Source: Spartobacteria bacterium
GTDB lineage: Bacteria > Verrucomicrobiota > Verrucomicrobiia > Chthoniobacterales > UBA10450
Assembly (NCBI GenBank): GCA_003134765.1
Contig: PLCM01000029.1
Coordinates: 176,023-240,022, forward strand
Reading direction: 5' to 3'
Length of the DNA: 64,000 nucleotides
Shown: in pieces, positions 36,075 through 43,685 of the stretch
How the letters are laid out: every line of letters starts with the position of its first letter
How positions within the stretch are numbered: position 1 is the first letter of the stretch
Notes under the pieces: model-generated
The model's database searches: none
Told to the model about the DNA's origin: nothing
What the model saw: only the letters and a program-made list of their open reading frames with translations
Program-made: the position numbers and the translations under genes

Positions 36075-36228
36075 GGGGAGCGCACGCGCCCTCGCGTGCT
36101 GGTTGCGGCGCCTCGCCGCAACGAATTTGTTTTTGACAATTGGAACTTTCCAGACGCACGAAACGTCAGCGAAAAAGTTCGCGAAGGCGACGCGCCTTCG
36201 CCAACACGCGAGGGCGCGTGCGCTCCCC
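36075..36228. repeat. Nested inverted repeat, GGGGAGCGCA family
   Basis: The outer arms (36075-36098, 36205-36228) are perfect 24-base complements starting GGGGAGCGCA. Inside are two hairpins, TTGCGGCG/CGCCGCAA (36103-36121) and CGAAGGCG/CGCCTTCG (36182-36200), with an 60-base spacer. The plan equals that of 16743-16847. It separates two genes of the pilus locus. Confidence 0.9.
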
Positions 36229-36242
36229 AGACTGATACCCAC

Positions 36243-37181
36243 ATGACCTGGCTCCGTGCTCATTACGATCGCGTCGCGGTTTTCACCGCGGCGTTCTTCC
36301 TTTTCGCCTCCGCTTTGCTCATCACGCGAAACGCCTGGCAATTCGGCGACAACCTCGGACTCCAAAACGCGCCGCCGCCAAAACCGGCCCCGCCGCCGCC
36401 GAAGGCCGTCGAGATGGAACAGGCGATGGAAAGACTGAAGCAGCCGGCGCAATGGACATTCAGCAGCCGCTCGGGCCTGTTCGTTCCCGAAAAACATTTC
36501 ATCGGCGCGAACGGCCAGCCCGCCACCTTGCAGACGACCGAGGTCCATCCGCCCGTGCCCAACGATTGGCTCGAACAGTTTTCCCTCCCCATCGCCGATG
36601 CCGATGTCCTTACCCAAGACCCCGATGGCGACGGCTTCAACAATCTCGAGGAATGGCAGAATCACACCAACCCGACGGACAAGAATTCGCATCCGCCCTT
36701 CATCGCAAAGCTGAAAATGAAATCGTTCGCGCAGGAGCCGTTTAAGCTCGTCTTTGCCTCCTGGGTCGGCGACACCTTCGCTCTGAATACGAGCGACCTG
36801 AAAGAGCCGACGCAATTCCTCAAGATCGGCGACTCGATTTGGGGAACGAAATTCAAGATCGTGAAGTTCACCGAGAAATACGAGACGAACAAATACGGCA
36901 CGAGAGTCGACGTCTCCGAGTTGACTCTGGAAAATCGCGAGACGCACCAGCAGCTCAGCCTGGTGAAAGAGAAGATCATGATCTCACCTGAGTCGGTGGC
37001 CAATTTTGTTTACGAGTGGGGGGAGCGCCGAGAATTCGCCGTGAAAAAAAACCAGGAATTTTCATTGAAACCGGAGGAACAGATTAAATATAAGTTGATC
37101 GATGTTTTCCCCAGCAGCGCGATCGTCGTCGATACGCAGAAGCCGGACGCCCCGATCGAGGTCCCTCCGCTCACGCCATAA
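36243..37181 (+). CDS. Amuc_1099-like pilus system protein
   Basis: 312 residues from the ATG at 36243; a longer frame to 36096 runs through the inverted repeat. It has one N-terminal membrane helix (YDRVAVFTAAFFLFASALLI), a Pro-rich linker (PPPKPAPPPPK), a single Ca-binding-type motif DPDGDGFNNLEEW, and a beta-rich C-terminal half. The position in the operon matches Amuc_1099 in Akkermansia, next to the secretin. By analogy it may act like PilP, bridging inner-membrane complex and secretin, but that is inference. Confidence 0.78.
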   Translation: MTWLRAHYDRVAVFTAAFFLFASALLITRNAWQFGDNLGLQNAPPPKPAPPPPKAVEMEQAMERLKQPAQWTFSSRSGLFVPEKHFIGANGQPATLQTTEVHPPVPNDWLEQFSLPIADADVLTQDPDGDGFNNLEEWQNHTNPTDKNSHPPFIAKLKMKSFAQEPFKLVFASWVGDTFALNTSDLKEPTQFLKIGDSIWGTKFKIVKFTEKYETNKYGTRVDVSELTLENRETHQQLSLVKEKIMISPESVANFVYEWGERREFAVKKNQEFSLKPEEQIKYKLIDVFPSSAIVVDTQKPDAPIEVPPLTP

Positions 37182-37205
37182 GGCCGAGCGTCGACCGACG
37201 TCGAC

Positions 37206-37315
37206 GAGCGGCGGATTTCCAACCCCCGAGCTGCAACGCGGCGAAGCGGCCACTTTAGTTGTCTTGGGCGTCGCGCCCAAAAAGTCTAGCGCACGCGATT
37301 TGGAAATCGCCGCTC
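37206..37315. repeat. Inverted repeat with inner hairpin before the secretin gene
   Basis: GAGCGGCGGATTTCCAA (37206-37222) mirrors TTGGAAATCGCCGCTC (37300-37315) except for one extra base. Inside lies TTGGGCG-TCG-CGCCCAA (37265-37281). It ends 19 bases ahead of the secretin start and would form a strong structure in the leader. Confidence 0.8.
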
Positions 37316-37334
37316 CTGGTTAGGAACGGAACCT

Positions 37335-39980
37335 ATGAAAAACTCAGCGTCGAAAATCTTGTTGATGGCGGCATTCGCAACAGCGGTTTGCTTCACAGCG
37401 CTCGCCCAGAACACAAACACGGTCGCGGAGCGCGAAGCGGCGCGACGGCAGGCGGCGTTGCCGCGCGGGCAGGAAGCGCTCGGGCGCGCCAAGGCGGCGA
37501 TGAGGGAGGGGAATTACACCGCAGCGCACGAAGAATTTCGCCTGGCGCTCACCTTTCTGCCGGACGCGGTGATCAGCGAGAAATCGCACGATGAAGCGTT
37601 GAACGGTTTTTGCGCGAGCGGAATGAAGCTGGCCGAGCAAAAGGTGGCTCAGGGAAAATACGGCGAAGCGGAAGCGATTTGCCGCGAGATCCTGAGCAAC
37701 CGTCACGATCCGAATTACCGGCCCGCGGCCGAGATGCTGGCGCGGTTACAAGCGCCGGGAAAGTTGAACCGCACGATGGGCCCGAAGTTTCTCTCGAAAG
37801 TCGAGGAAGTGAAGAGGCTGCTCACCGATGCGGAAGGTTATTACAACAGCGGCCGCTACGATCTCGCGTTCAAGAAATATGAGCAGATCCTCGCGATCGA
37901 TCCCTACAATGTCGCGGCGCGCCGCGGCGAAGAGCGACTCAATCTGACGAAAACGCACTACGGCGAGGAAGCTTATAATGAAACGCGGTCGCGCCAGCTC
38001 TGGCAGGTGCAAAAAGGGTGGGAAGAGCCGGTTAAAAAATATGGCGACACCGTCGGCCCGATCACCGACGCGTTCACGAAAGACGCGACCGGCACCGCCC
38101 GCATCACCACCAAGCTCAACACGATCATCATTCCGAAGATCGAATTTCGCGATGCGAGCATTCGCGAAGCGATTGAGTTTATCCGACAACAAGCGGCGGA
38201 GAACGATCCCGGGGCGGATGGCCGCAAAGGGGTGGATATTGTCCTGCGCGTAAATACGCTGGGCACGCGCGCGGAAACGACATCGACGACAACCGTCGTT
38301 TCCTCGACCGCGCCCGGAGTCTCGCCGGAACCGACCGCGATTGCACCGCCACCGGTTCCCACAACCATCGCGGCACCATCGATTAATCCGGCAGACGCGC
38401 GGATCACAATCACGCTGAATCAAATTCCGCTCGGCGAAGCTCTCCGTTACATCGCCAGCCAGGCAGGCCTGAAGGTAAAGGTGGAGCCTTACGCCGTGTC
38501 GATCATTCCGATCAGCGAGTTGAGCAACGACCTTCTGACGAAACAATATCGGGTGCCGCCGGGGTTCATCACCACTTCGGTCAACGTCGGGCCTTCCTTG
38601 CTGGGTCCTTCCTCAACCGGGACAACGAAGACCTCCACATCGACGACCGGAACGGCGCCGGGAACCATTGAATCCACCGGCGGGCATCAATTGGTCCAGC
38701 GCGAAGGCGCGAAGGAATTTCTCGAGAGCCAGGGCGTGAGCTTTCCGCCCGGAGCCAGTGCGAACTTCCTGCCGCAAAGCAGTCGTCTCATCGTGCGGAA
38801 TACGGCGGATAATTTGGACTTGGTTGATGCAATCGTGGAGCAAGCGAATGCCTCAGGACCAAAGCAGGTCGAGATCGAAGCCAAATTCCTGGAGATCACC
38901 CAGACGAATCTGAAGGAGCTTGGATTCGACTGGTTGCTCGGACAATTCAACATTCCTAGTTCACACCGCATCTTTGGCAGCGGCGGAACGTCGGGGACGG
39001 GTCCTGCTGTTTCGCAAAACAACTTTCCGTTCGTGCCCCCGGGCGGAGACCCGGTGGGACAGTTTCCGATCACTTCGGGAAACCGGAGCGGCAATTTTGC
39101 GATCTCCGGGAATGCAATTGATTCTCTCCTTGGTGGCGGCACGGCTGCTTCCGCGCTCGCTCCCGGAATATTCGGTCTCAGCGGAGTTTTCACCGATCCG
39201 CAGTTTCAGCTCGTGATTCGGGCTTTGAATCAAAAGAAAGGCGTTGACCTGCTTTCCTCACCCCGCGTCACAACCAAGAGCGGCCAACGCGCCCAAATTC
39301 AGATTGTGAGAGAATTCCGGTTTCCAACCACCTTCGCCGAACCTCATATCCCCGACATCCGGGGCGGCACCTCCGGAGGAGTGACCACCAACAGCATCAG
39401 CCTGCCGGTGGTTGGTCCAAGCACACCGGGAGGTTTCGAGACCAAGAACACCGGCGTGGAACTGGAAGTGGAACCGGTCGTCGGGCCGGACGGAGTTACC
39501 ATCGATCTCAACCTTGTTCCCTCGGTCGTAGAGTTCGAAGGCTTTATCAATTACGGAAGTCCCATCAAGACGGTCAATCCAGCCTTGCTTGGTTTTATCG
39601 GAGGGGTGACGAACGTCCTGGGACTCAATGACAGCATCGTCCTGACGGATAATGTCATCAACCAACCGATCTTCAGCGTCCGCAAGGTAACCACGAACGT
39701 CAGTGTTTACGACGGCCAGACCGTCGTTCTCGGAGGTCTGATGCGAGAGGATGTCCAGAAAACTGAAGATCGCACTCCGATCCTCGGCGACATCCCGATC
39801 GTGGGCCGGCTCTTTCGGACGAATGCCGAGCAGCACATCAAGCGCAACCTGGTGATCTTTGTCACGGCGCGGCTCGTCACCCCCGGTGGTCAACCGGTGA
39901 ATTCGACGGAAGAGATGGAGGAATCAGAAGACGTTATCGAACCGCCAATTTTGCCGGAAGTCCCATTCTACAAGAAGTAA
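37335..39980 (+). CDS. Amuc_1098-like outer-membrane secretin (PilQ/GspD family)
   Basis: 881 residues: a signal peptide (ILLMAAFATAVCFTALA), TPR-like helical repeats (about 30-200), a domain with repeated low-complexity Thr linkers (about 320-350 and 425-440), an N-domain with IRQQAAENDPGADGRK and LPQSSRLIVRNTADN, and the secretin barrel (KQVEIEAKFLEITQTN, VVLGGLMREDVQKTEDRTPI, GRLFRTNAEQHIKRNLVIFV). Secretins form the outer-membrane channel of type IV pili or type II secretion. N-terminal TPRs are unusual for PilQ but known in this group. Confidence 0.93.
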   Translation: MKNSASKILLMAAFATAVCFTALAQNTNTVAEREAARRQAALPRGQEALGRAKAAMREGNYTAAHEEFRLALTFLPDAVISEKSHDEALNGFCASGMKLAEQKVAQGKYGEAEAICREILSNRHDPNYRPAAEMLARLQAPGKLNRTMGPKFLSKVEEVKRLLTDAEGYYNSGRYDLAFKKYEQILAIDPYNVAARRGEERLNLTKTHYGEEAYNETRSRQLWQVQKGWEEPVKKYGDTVGPITDAFTKDATGTARITTKLNTIIIPKIEFRDASIREAIEFIRQQAAENDPGADGRKGVDIVLRVNTLGTRAETTSTTTVVSSTAPGVSPEPTAIAPPPVPTTIAAPSINPADARITITLNQIPLGEALRYIASQAGLKVKVEPYAVSIIPISELSNDLLTKQYRVPPGFITTSVNVGPSLLGPSSTGTTKTSTSTTGTAPGTIESTGGHQLVQREGAKEFLESQGVSFPPGASANFLPQSSRLIVRNTADNLDLVDAIVEQANASGPKQVEIEAKFLEITQTNLKELGFDWLLGQFNIPSSHRIFGSGGTSGTGPAVSQNNFPFVPPGGDPVGQFPITSGNRSGNFAISGNAIDSLLGGGTAASALAPGIFGLSGVFTDPQFQLVIRALNQKKGVDLLSSPRVTTKSGQRAQIQIVREFRFPTTFAEPHIPDIRGGTSGGVTTNSISLPVVGPSTPGGFETKNTGVELEVEPVVGPDGVTIDLNLVPSVVEFEGFINYGSPIKTVNPALLGFIGGVTNVLGLNDSIVLTDNVINQPIFSVRKVTTNVSVYDGQTVVLGGLMREDVQKTEDRTPILGDIPIVGRLFRTNAEQHIKRNLVIFVTARLVTPGGQPVNSTEEMEESEDVIEPPILPEVPFYKK

Positions 39981-39984
39981 TCCT

Positions 39985-40299
39985 ATGAAGCAGTATCGCT
40001 CTGTTGTTCTTGCCCTCTTGCTCGGAATGCTCTTATCGAGCGTGGCCCTCGGAGGTGCCAAGAAGAAGCCAGCGCCGCCGCCGCAAAATCCGGCTTCCAC
40101 CATTGCCAGTGTTACGGCGAACAGCATCACCGTGACGGAAGGAAAGAATGCCAAAGCGCTCATGATCACTCAGTTCACCGAGATAAACGTGAATGGACTG
40201 AGAGCGACTGTCGCCGATTTGAAGCCGGGCATGGCGGTGACGTTTGTCATCAGTACCGACGCGACCAAGGCCAGTCGCATCAACGCGACTGGGAAGTGA
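39985..40299 (+). CDS. Small secreted beta-barrel-like protein after the secretin
   Basis: 104 residues with a signal peptide (SVVLALLLGMLLSSVALG), a short Lys/Pro stretch and a C-terminal beta-rich part (TIASVTANSITVTEG, LKPGMAVTFVIS, ASRINATGK). The pattern of short strands resembles DUF5666-type OB-like barrels, but I do not make a firm family call. It starts four bases after the secretin stop, so it is translated in the same operon. No known pilus component has this shape to my knowledge. Confidence 0.7.
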   Translation: MKQYRSVVLALLLGMLLSSVALGGAKKKPAPPPQNPASTIASVTANSITVTEGKNAKALMITQFTEINVNGLRATVADLKPGMAVTFVISTDATKASRINATGK

Positions 40300-40558
40300 C
40301 GCTGATCGAACTTTTTGATCGCGCCCGAAGTCGAAAACTTTAAGACACGAAAGAGAAGTGGAAGAAAAGCGACCCATGGGCGTAGTCGTGTTTGGGATCT
40401 GGTCCTTTATTGCTGGGGCTCCGGTGGTGTTAAGAGGGCTGGATATTTTTTCTCGTGGCAAAAAAAGGATTAGACGACGCGTGGGGCACTCCGCCCCGGC
40501 TTTGCCGAGTGGCTTGAAATCCAGCTAGGAGAGGCTCCGCGTTACCAGGAGCGTGGGA

Positions 40559-41076
40559 CTACTTTGGCTTGTCCGGATAATCGACGTTCATCGCGCGGAG
40601 TGACTTGACGGTTTGTTCGAGCGCGCCCTGGTGTTTCTGGTGGGCGGCGTTCTTGTCCGCCGTGAATACAATATAGGCCACGGCCTTGGTCAACTGCACA
40701 TACGCGACTCGCTCGGAGCGCTTATAAGTTTCCGACGGCGGATATTCATTGATGAAATAAGGCTGGCGCCCGCGGTCTTACCCGACGCAATCAGTTTAAG
40801 CGTAAAGCCGGGGCGCTTCTTTTTCATGTCGCCGATCGCGTCCCTGGCGAACGCCTGGTAATCCTCATAGGTCGTGCTCGCGATCTTGGCGTACATAACT
40901 GGATCGGCAGTCTCCCACGTGGTGCCCTCCGGATAAAGGACGCACGGCAGACCCTGGCCCGCGCCTGCGGTGGGATCGAGCTGCCAGCCCTTGGGTGCCT
41001 TGATATTGAACGCGCCTTTTGGGCCGTAAACAATTCCGCCCGCTGACGGTTGCGCGATCGCCCTGGCAGCTACCAC
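40559..41076 (-). pseudogene. Frameshifted secreted-protein gene
   Basis: From the GTG at 41076 the frame reads AIAQPSAGGIVYGPKGAFNI, then APKGWQLDPTAGAGQGLPCV, and LKLIASGKTAGA, and then loses coding character. In the next frame from about 40760 the protein sense resumes with YFINEYPPSETYKRSERVAY, continues through VQLTKAVAYIVFTADKNAAH and QKHQGALEQTVKSLRAM, and ends at TAG 40559. The two halves join as one protein of about 170 residues. Either the gene is inactivated by a one-base indel or the sequence has an error. The missing start suggests an N-terminal signal anchor (QFVPFFLVVAA) without an initiation codon. Family not recognised. Confidence 0.7.
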
Positions 41077-41111
41077 CAGAAAAAAGGGGACGAACTGCCG
41101 GTAACCATGAC

Positions 41112-41267
41112 ATCGCGCCAGCGCCGGATGGTGCTTGCATCGGCGGCAACGTTCCGACTGACAAGAACCAGTGCAAAGACGGAGGCTGGATGACGAGCGT
41201 CCGCGCGGACGGCAGCACCTTCAAGAACCAAGGCGACTGCATCCAGTACGTGAACACTGGCAAGTAA
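41112..41267 (+). pseudogene. 3' fragment of a beta-helix gene with Cys-rich C-terminal motif
   Basis: The frame ending at 41267 reads IAPAPDGACIGGNVPTD, QCKDGGWMTSVRADGS and FKNQGDCIQYVNTGK. It aligns throughout with the last 50 residues of the protein at 23926-25134 (IAPTPDSCIGSNVPTT, QCKNGGWTTAVRPDGS, FKSQGDCMQFVNTGK). Everything upstream is antisense to the frameshifted gene, so only the 3' end of the ancestor remains. A terminator like that of the intact gene follows. Confidence 0.75.
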
Positions 41268-41302
41268 CTGATAGCGGCAGCAGTTCAGTAATCAATTGAG
41301 AG

Positions 41303-41338
41303 AGCGGCCCGCGTTAAGTCACGGGCCGCTTTTCTTTT
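41303..41338 (+). terminator. Rho-independent terminator
   Basis: The stem AGCGGCCCG (41303-41311) with CGGGCCGCT (41322-41330), loop about ten bases, is followed by TTTCTTTT. The context GAGAGCGGCCCG with GTTAA and TCACGGGCCG is repeated at 42794-42828. Confidence 0.85.
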
Positions 41339-41495
41339 GGGTAATGATCTGTCTCCATCAAGACGACAGGGGAGTGAGAGTAGGAACGTGTGATCGATGA
41401 CAGGAAAATGAGTCGTCAAATTATGATGGGGTGAGGAGAAGATCGGGTCAAGACATCCGAAGAGCGATCTTCGAAGCAATGAGGATTCGGTGCCC

Positions 41496-41849
41496 TCAGA
41501 TGGAAGGCTGACGGCTTTTCTCGAACTCGAAATAACTCTGACGCCCCTGTGTCCTTTGAGACGGGCAACCTGATGAATTTGGGCCTTTTCGGGGGATCGC
41601 CAATTTCAGTGCAATGAGGACGGTCACAACGCCCGCGATGGAGGGACTGACTTCCAGAAGATGGAGCAAGCGGTCAATTGCACTTCCTGGCACTTCTTTC
41701 GCGGGCTGGCGATAAAACCGCATGGTTTCCGGAGGATAATAGGCGGCATCCGAAGAGTCCGCATGGGCGATGCCCGTCCCGAAGATCTGCAAAATGCAGG
41801 CGATCATAGCGCCGCCTAGCCATTTGAGCCCGGACCGCAGAGAGGTCAT
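41496..41849 (-). CDS. Small secreted or membrane protein of unknown function
   Basis: 117 residues from the ATG at 41849 (a TTG three codons earlier overlaps the stop of the preceding gene). It starts with a signal peptide (GAMIACILQIFGTGIAHA), then a polar part (YYPPETMRFYRQP), and one hydrophobic helix (SIAGVVTVLIALKLAIP). The C-terminus is polar and basic. It is linked to the PEP-CTERM-like gene upstream by a four-base overlap, so the two are co-expressed. I do not recognise it. Confidence 0.6.
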   Translation of the reverse strand: MTSLRSGLKWLGGAMIACILQIFGTGIAHADSSDAAYYPPETMRFYRQPAKEVPGSAIDRLLHLLEVSPSIAGVVTVLIALKLAIPRKGPNSSGCPSQRTQGRQSYFEFEKSRQPSI

Positions 41850-41854
41850 TAGCG

Positions 41855-42664
41855 TCAACGTACCTCCAATTGAATGTCACGCGTCGCGGGAGCCATCCGT
41901 CCCCTCATTTGACCGATTCCGCGAGCGGCGAGAATTGTAACCAGAAGCCCGATCGCGGCATAAGCGGGGTTGATTTCGGGCACGACAGTGAAGTTGATGT
42001 CGCCAAGGCCGATTGCCTGCTGTCCTAATCCGGGATCCGTGTTGCTCCATTCAAAAGAAAACTGCGTGATGGGCCCGGTGAAAGAAATATCGATTGTTCC
42101 CTGGTTCGTGGCGTTATCTGCAGGTGCGGTACCGGTAACTACGATTCCCAGCCCAGACCCAGTGATACTGTTGTAGCCCGCGACGGCACTTGTCACCGAA
42201 GACGCTGCCAAGGTTGTGCCGGTCGAGCTAACCGCCTGGATTAGCGATATGGTATCTACAAACTGTCCGCCGGACTTGTCCACGTCCCAAATCTGGAATG
42301 ACACGTTCGTCACGGCGGAAGCGAACGATACCGTTGTGAGAACGAATCCATTCGTCGAAGAGGTCGAGCTTGCAAACAACTGCAATCCGTTTTGCCCTGC
42401 AAAGCCACCGGTTGTTTCCGTGCTGTTTATGGCCGGGTAACCGCCGCTCCATGTCGCACCCTGAGCGGCCGCGCCGTTATTGTTGATGCTGATCGTGATG
42501 TTCGGACTGACGCTGGCGAAAGTCTGCGAAACTGTCTGCCCGGGTGCAGGTGCTCCGGCCGTCCAGCCATTTGCCGGCAACACCACCAGCGTCGCCTGCG
42601 TTTTAGGCGTGGAGAGTGCGAAAAGGAACAGGCAAACCGTGGTGAAACTGTAATAGCATCTCAT
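41855..42664 (-). CDS. Secreted protein with PEP-CTERM-like C-terminal sorting signal
   Basis: 269 residues with a signal peptide (YSFTTVCLFLFALSTPKTQA) and a Ser/Thr/Gly-rich beta-type body (SVSPNITISINNNG, TQFSFEWSNTDPG). The C-terminus has the order VPEINP, hydrophobic helix (AYAAIGLLVTILAA), basic end (RGIGQMRGR). This is the plan of exosortase substrates (PEP-CTERM), with VPEINP as a variant of VPEP, followed by an extra 15 residues. The downstream gene overlaps its stop. No exosortase gene lies in the window. The body may be an extracellular matrix or filament protein. Confidence 0.7.
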   Translation of the reverse strand: MRCYYSFTTVCLFLFALSTPKTQATLVVLPANGWTAGAPAPGQTVSQTFASVSPNITISINNNGAAAQGATWSGGYPAINSTETTGGFAGQNGLQLFASSTSSTNGFVLTTVSFASAVTNVSFQIWDVDKSGGQFVDTISLIQAVSSTGTTLAASSVTSAVAGYNSITGSGLGIVVTGTAPADNATNQGTIDISFTGPITQFSFEWSNTDPGLGQQAIGLGDINFTVVPEINPAYAAIGLLVTILAARGIGQMRGRMAPATRDIQLEVR

Positions 42665-42793
42665 GCGCCCCGCATTCGTTAGCAGCCGCTGTGCCGTCCA
42701 GACGCAAGACCATCTCGTTCATGGATCGGACGGTGGCGTGACAATCACTTGGTCACTGGAGCGCCCCAGCGATTCGGTAATAAATAGAGAGAG

Positions 42794-42828
42794 CGGCCCG
42801 CCCGCGTTAACTCACGGGCCGTTTTTTT
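42794..42828 (+). terminator. Terminator-like hairpin without an upstream gene
   Basis: CGGCCCG (42794-42800) and CGGGCCG (42815-42821) flank CCCGCGTTAACTCA, and TTTTTTT follows. It resembles the terminator at 41303 but no plus-strand gene precedes it, so it is probably the remnant of another lost copy of that gene type. Confidence 0.7.
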
Positions 42829-42856
42829 GGGGCAATTGCACGAATACCAAAGCTTT

Positions 42857-42938
42857 GGAGGGACGGGCTCTGTCCCGTCCCTAATTAAGGGGACCTCCGG
42901 CGGGCAGAATAATGGGACGGGACGTAGCCCGTCCCTCC
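42857..42938. repeat. Inverted repeat, GGAGGGACG family
   Basis: It starts GGAGGGACGGG, ends CCCGTCCCTCC, and contains two hairpins with tops GGGCTCTGTCCC and GGGACGTAGCCC. The bases before it (CACGAATACCAAAGC) recur before the copy at 43532, so the two share flanks as well and are direct repeats of about 100 bases. Confidence 0.85.
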
Positions 42939-43051
42939 AGTTTCTTGGTGCGGAATATCAACGGCCTGGGCGCCTTACGAGTTACCGCGGCGAGCAGTCT
43001 TTCGGCACGGTCAATGCTATAAAAACCATAACAAACACATCGGCCATATCC

Positions 43052-43447
43052 GTGAGCGCTAAGATATTTTTACTCCTCGCTGCCTTGTCGATCGCCGTTT
43101 GGTGGTTCCGCTCGAATGACGGAACTGAGAGCAGGCCGTCGGCTGCTGTCGTCAGGGTCGTGGACAATGTGATATCCCGCAGCAGCCCTGGGAGTGTTGA
43201 TGCATCATTGAGCGATGAGGAACAGGAACAGGCCCGACAGCATCGCAAAGAGCTGGCGGAAGAGAGTCTGCGAATGAGCAACGAACGCCAGGCAGCGCGT
43301 CAGCGGGCAACTGCCGAATATGAAAAGTGGCGGCTCGCCTTGGCTCAACAAATTGAGGCGTTGGAGCATTCCAACAATCACGGCGTCAACAACACGGCCA
43401 TCGAAGAGCTTACGCGCCAGCGCTCAGCGTTGTCGCTGCCGCAGTGA
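43052..43447 (+). CDS. Small membrane-anchored coiled-coil protein
   Basis: 131 residues from the GTG at 43052; upstream of it the frame runs through the repeat and lacks sense. The N-terminus is one membrane helix (KIFLLLAALSIAVWWF). The rest is polar and strongly helical with a heptad-like pattern (SDEEQEQARQHRKELAEESL, RQRATAEYEKWRLALAQQIE). No enzyme motif. Function unknown. It is flanked by two copies of the same inverted repeat. Confidence 0.6.
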   Translation: MSAKIFLLLAALSIAVWWFRSNDGTESRPSAAVVRVVDNVISRSSPGSVDASLSDEEQEQARQHRKELAEESLRMSNERQAARQRATAEYEKWRLALAQQIEALEHSNNHGVNNTAIEELTRQRSALSLPQ

Positions 43448-43531
43448 TCTGTCGCGGTTGCGGCGATCGAAATGCCACGCGGCCTCGGCAACGCTTGTTT
43501 TTCTTTCCCTTTCCACGAATACCAAACCGTT

Positions 43532-43612
43532 GGAGGGACGGGCGCTGTCCCGTCCCTAATATCGGGACCTACGGCCGGCAGAATAATGGGACGGGACAGC
43601 GCCCGTCCCTCC
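43532..43612. repeat. Inverted repeat, GGAGGGACG family
   Basis: It starts GGAGGGACGGG and ends CCCGTCCCTCC, with tops GGGCGCTGTCCC on the left and GGGACAGCGCCC on the right, which are exact complements of each other. The middle ACGGCCGGCAGAATAATGG matches the copy at 42857. It lies between convergent genes. Confidence 0.9.
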
Positions 43613-43685
43613 ATGGCGTCAAGTTCAGCACGAAGACTTCGACGACCGCTACGCCGACAGTTTCGCCCGCTTGGAATTGGTTGCG

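Larger units (their letters stand above)
42665..43051. other. Gene-less spacer with a terminator and a repeat
   Basis: The stretch contains no credible gene. It holds the terminator-like stem at 42794-42828 and the inverted repeat at 42857-42938. The part from 42960 to 43050 has a T/A-richer composition that may carry the promoter of the following gene. Confidence 0.6.

Noticed and set aside
42857..43612. CRISPR-like or IS-bounded cassette formed by the two GGAGGGACG repeats around the coiled-coil gene
   Set aside because: Only two copies, no transposase and no target-site duplication that I can see. The same repeat occurs singly elsewhere.
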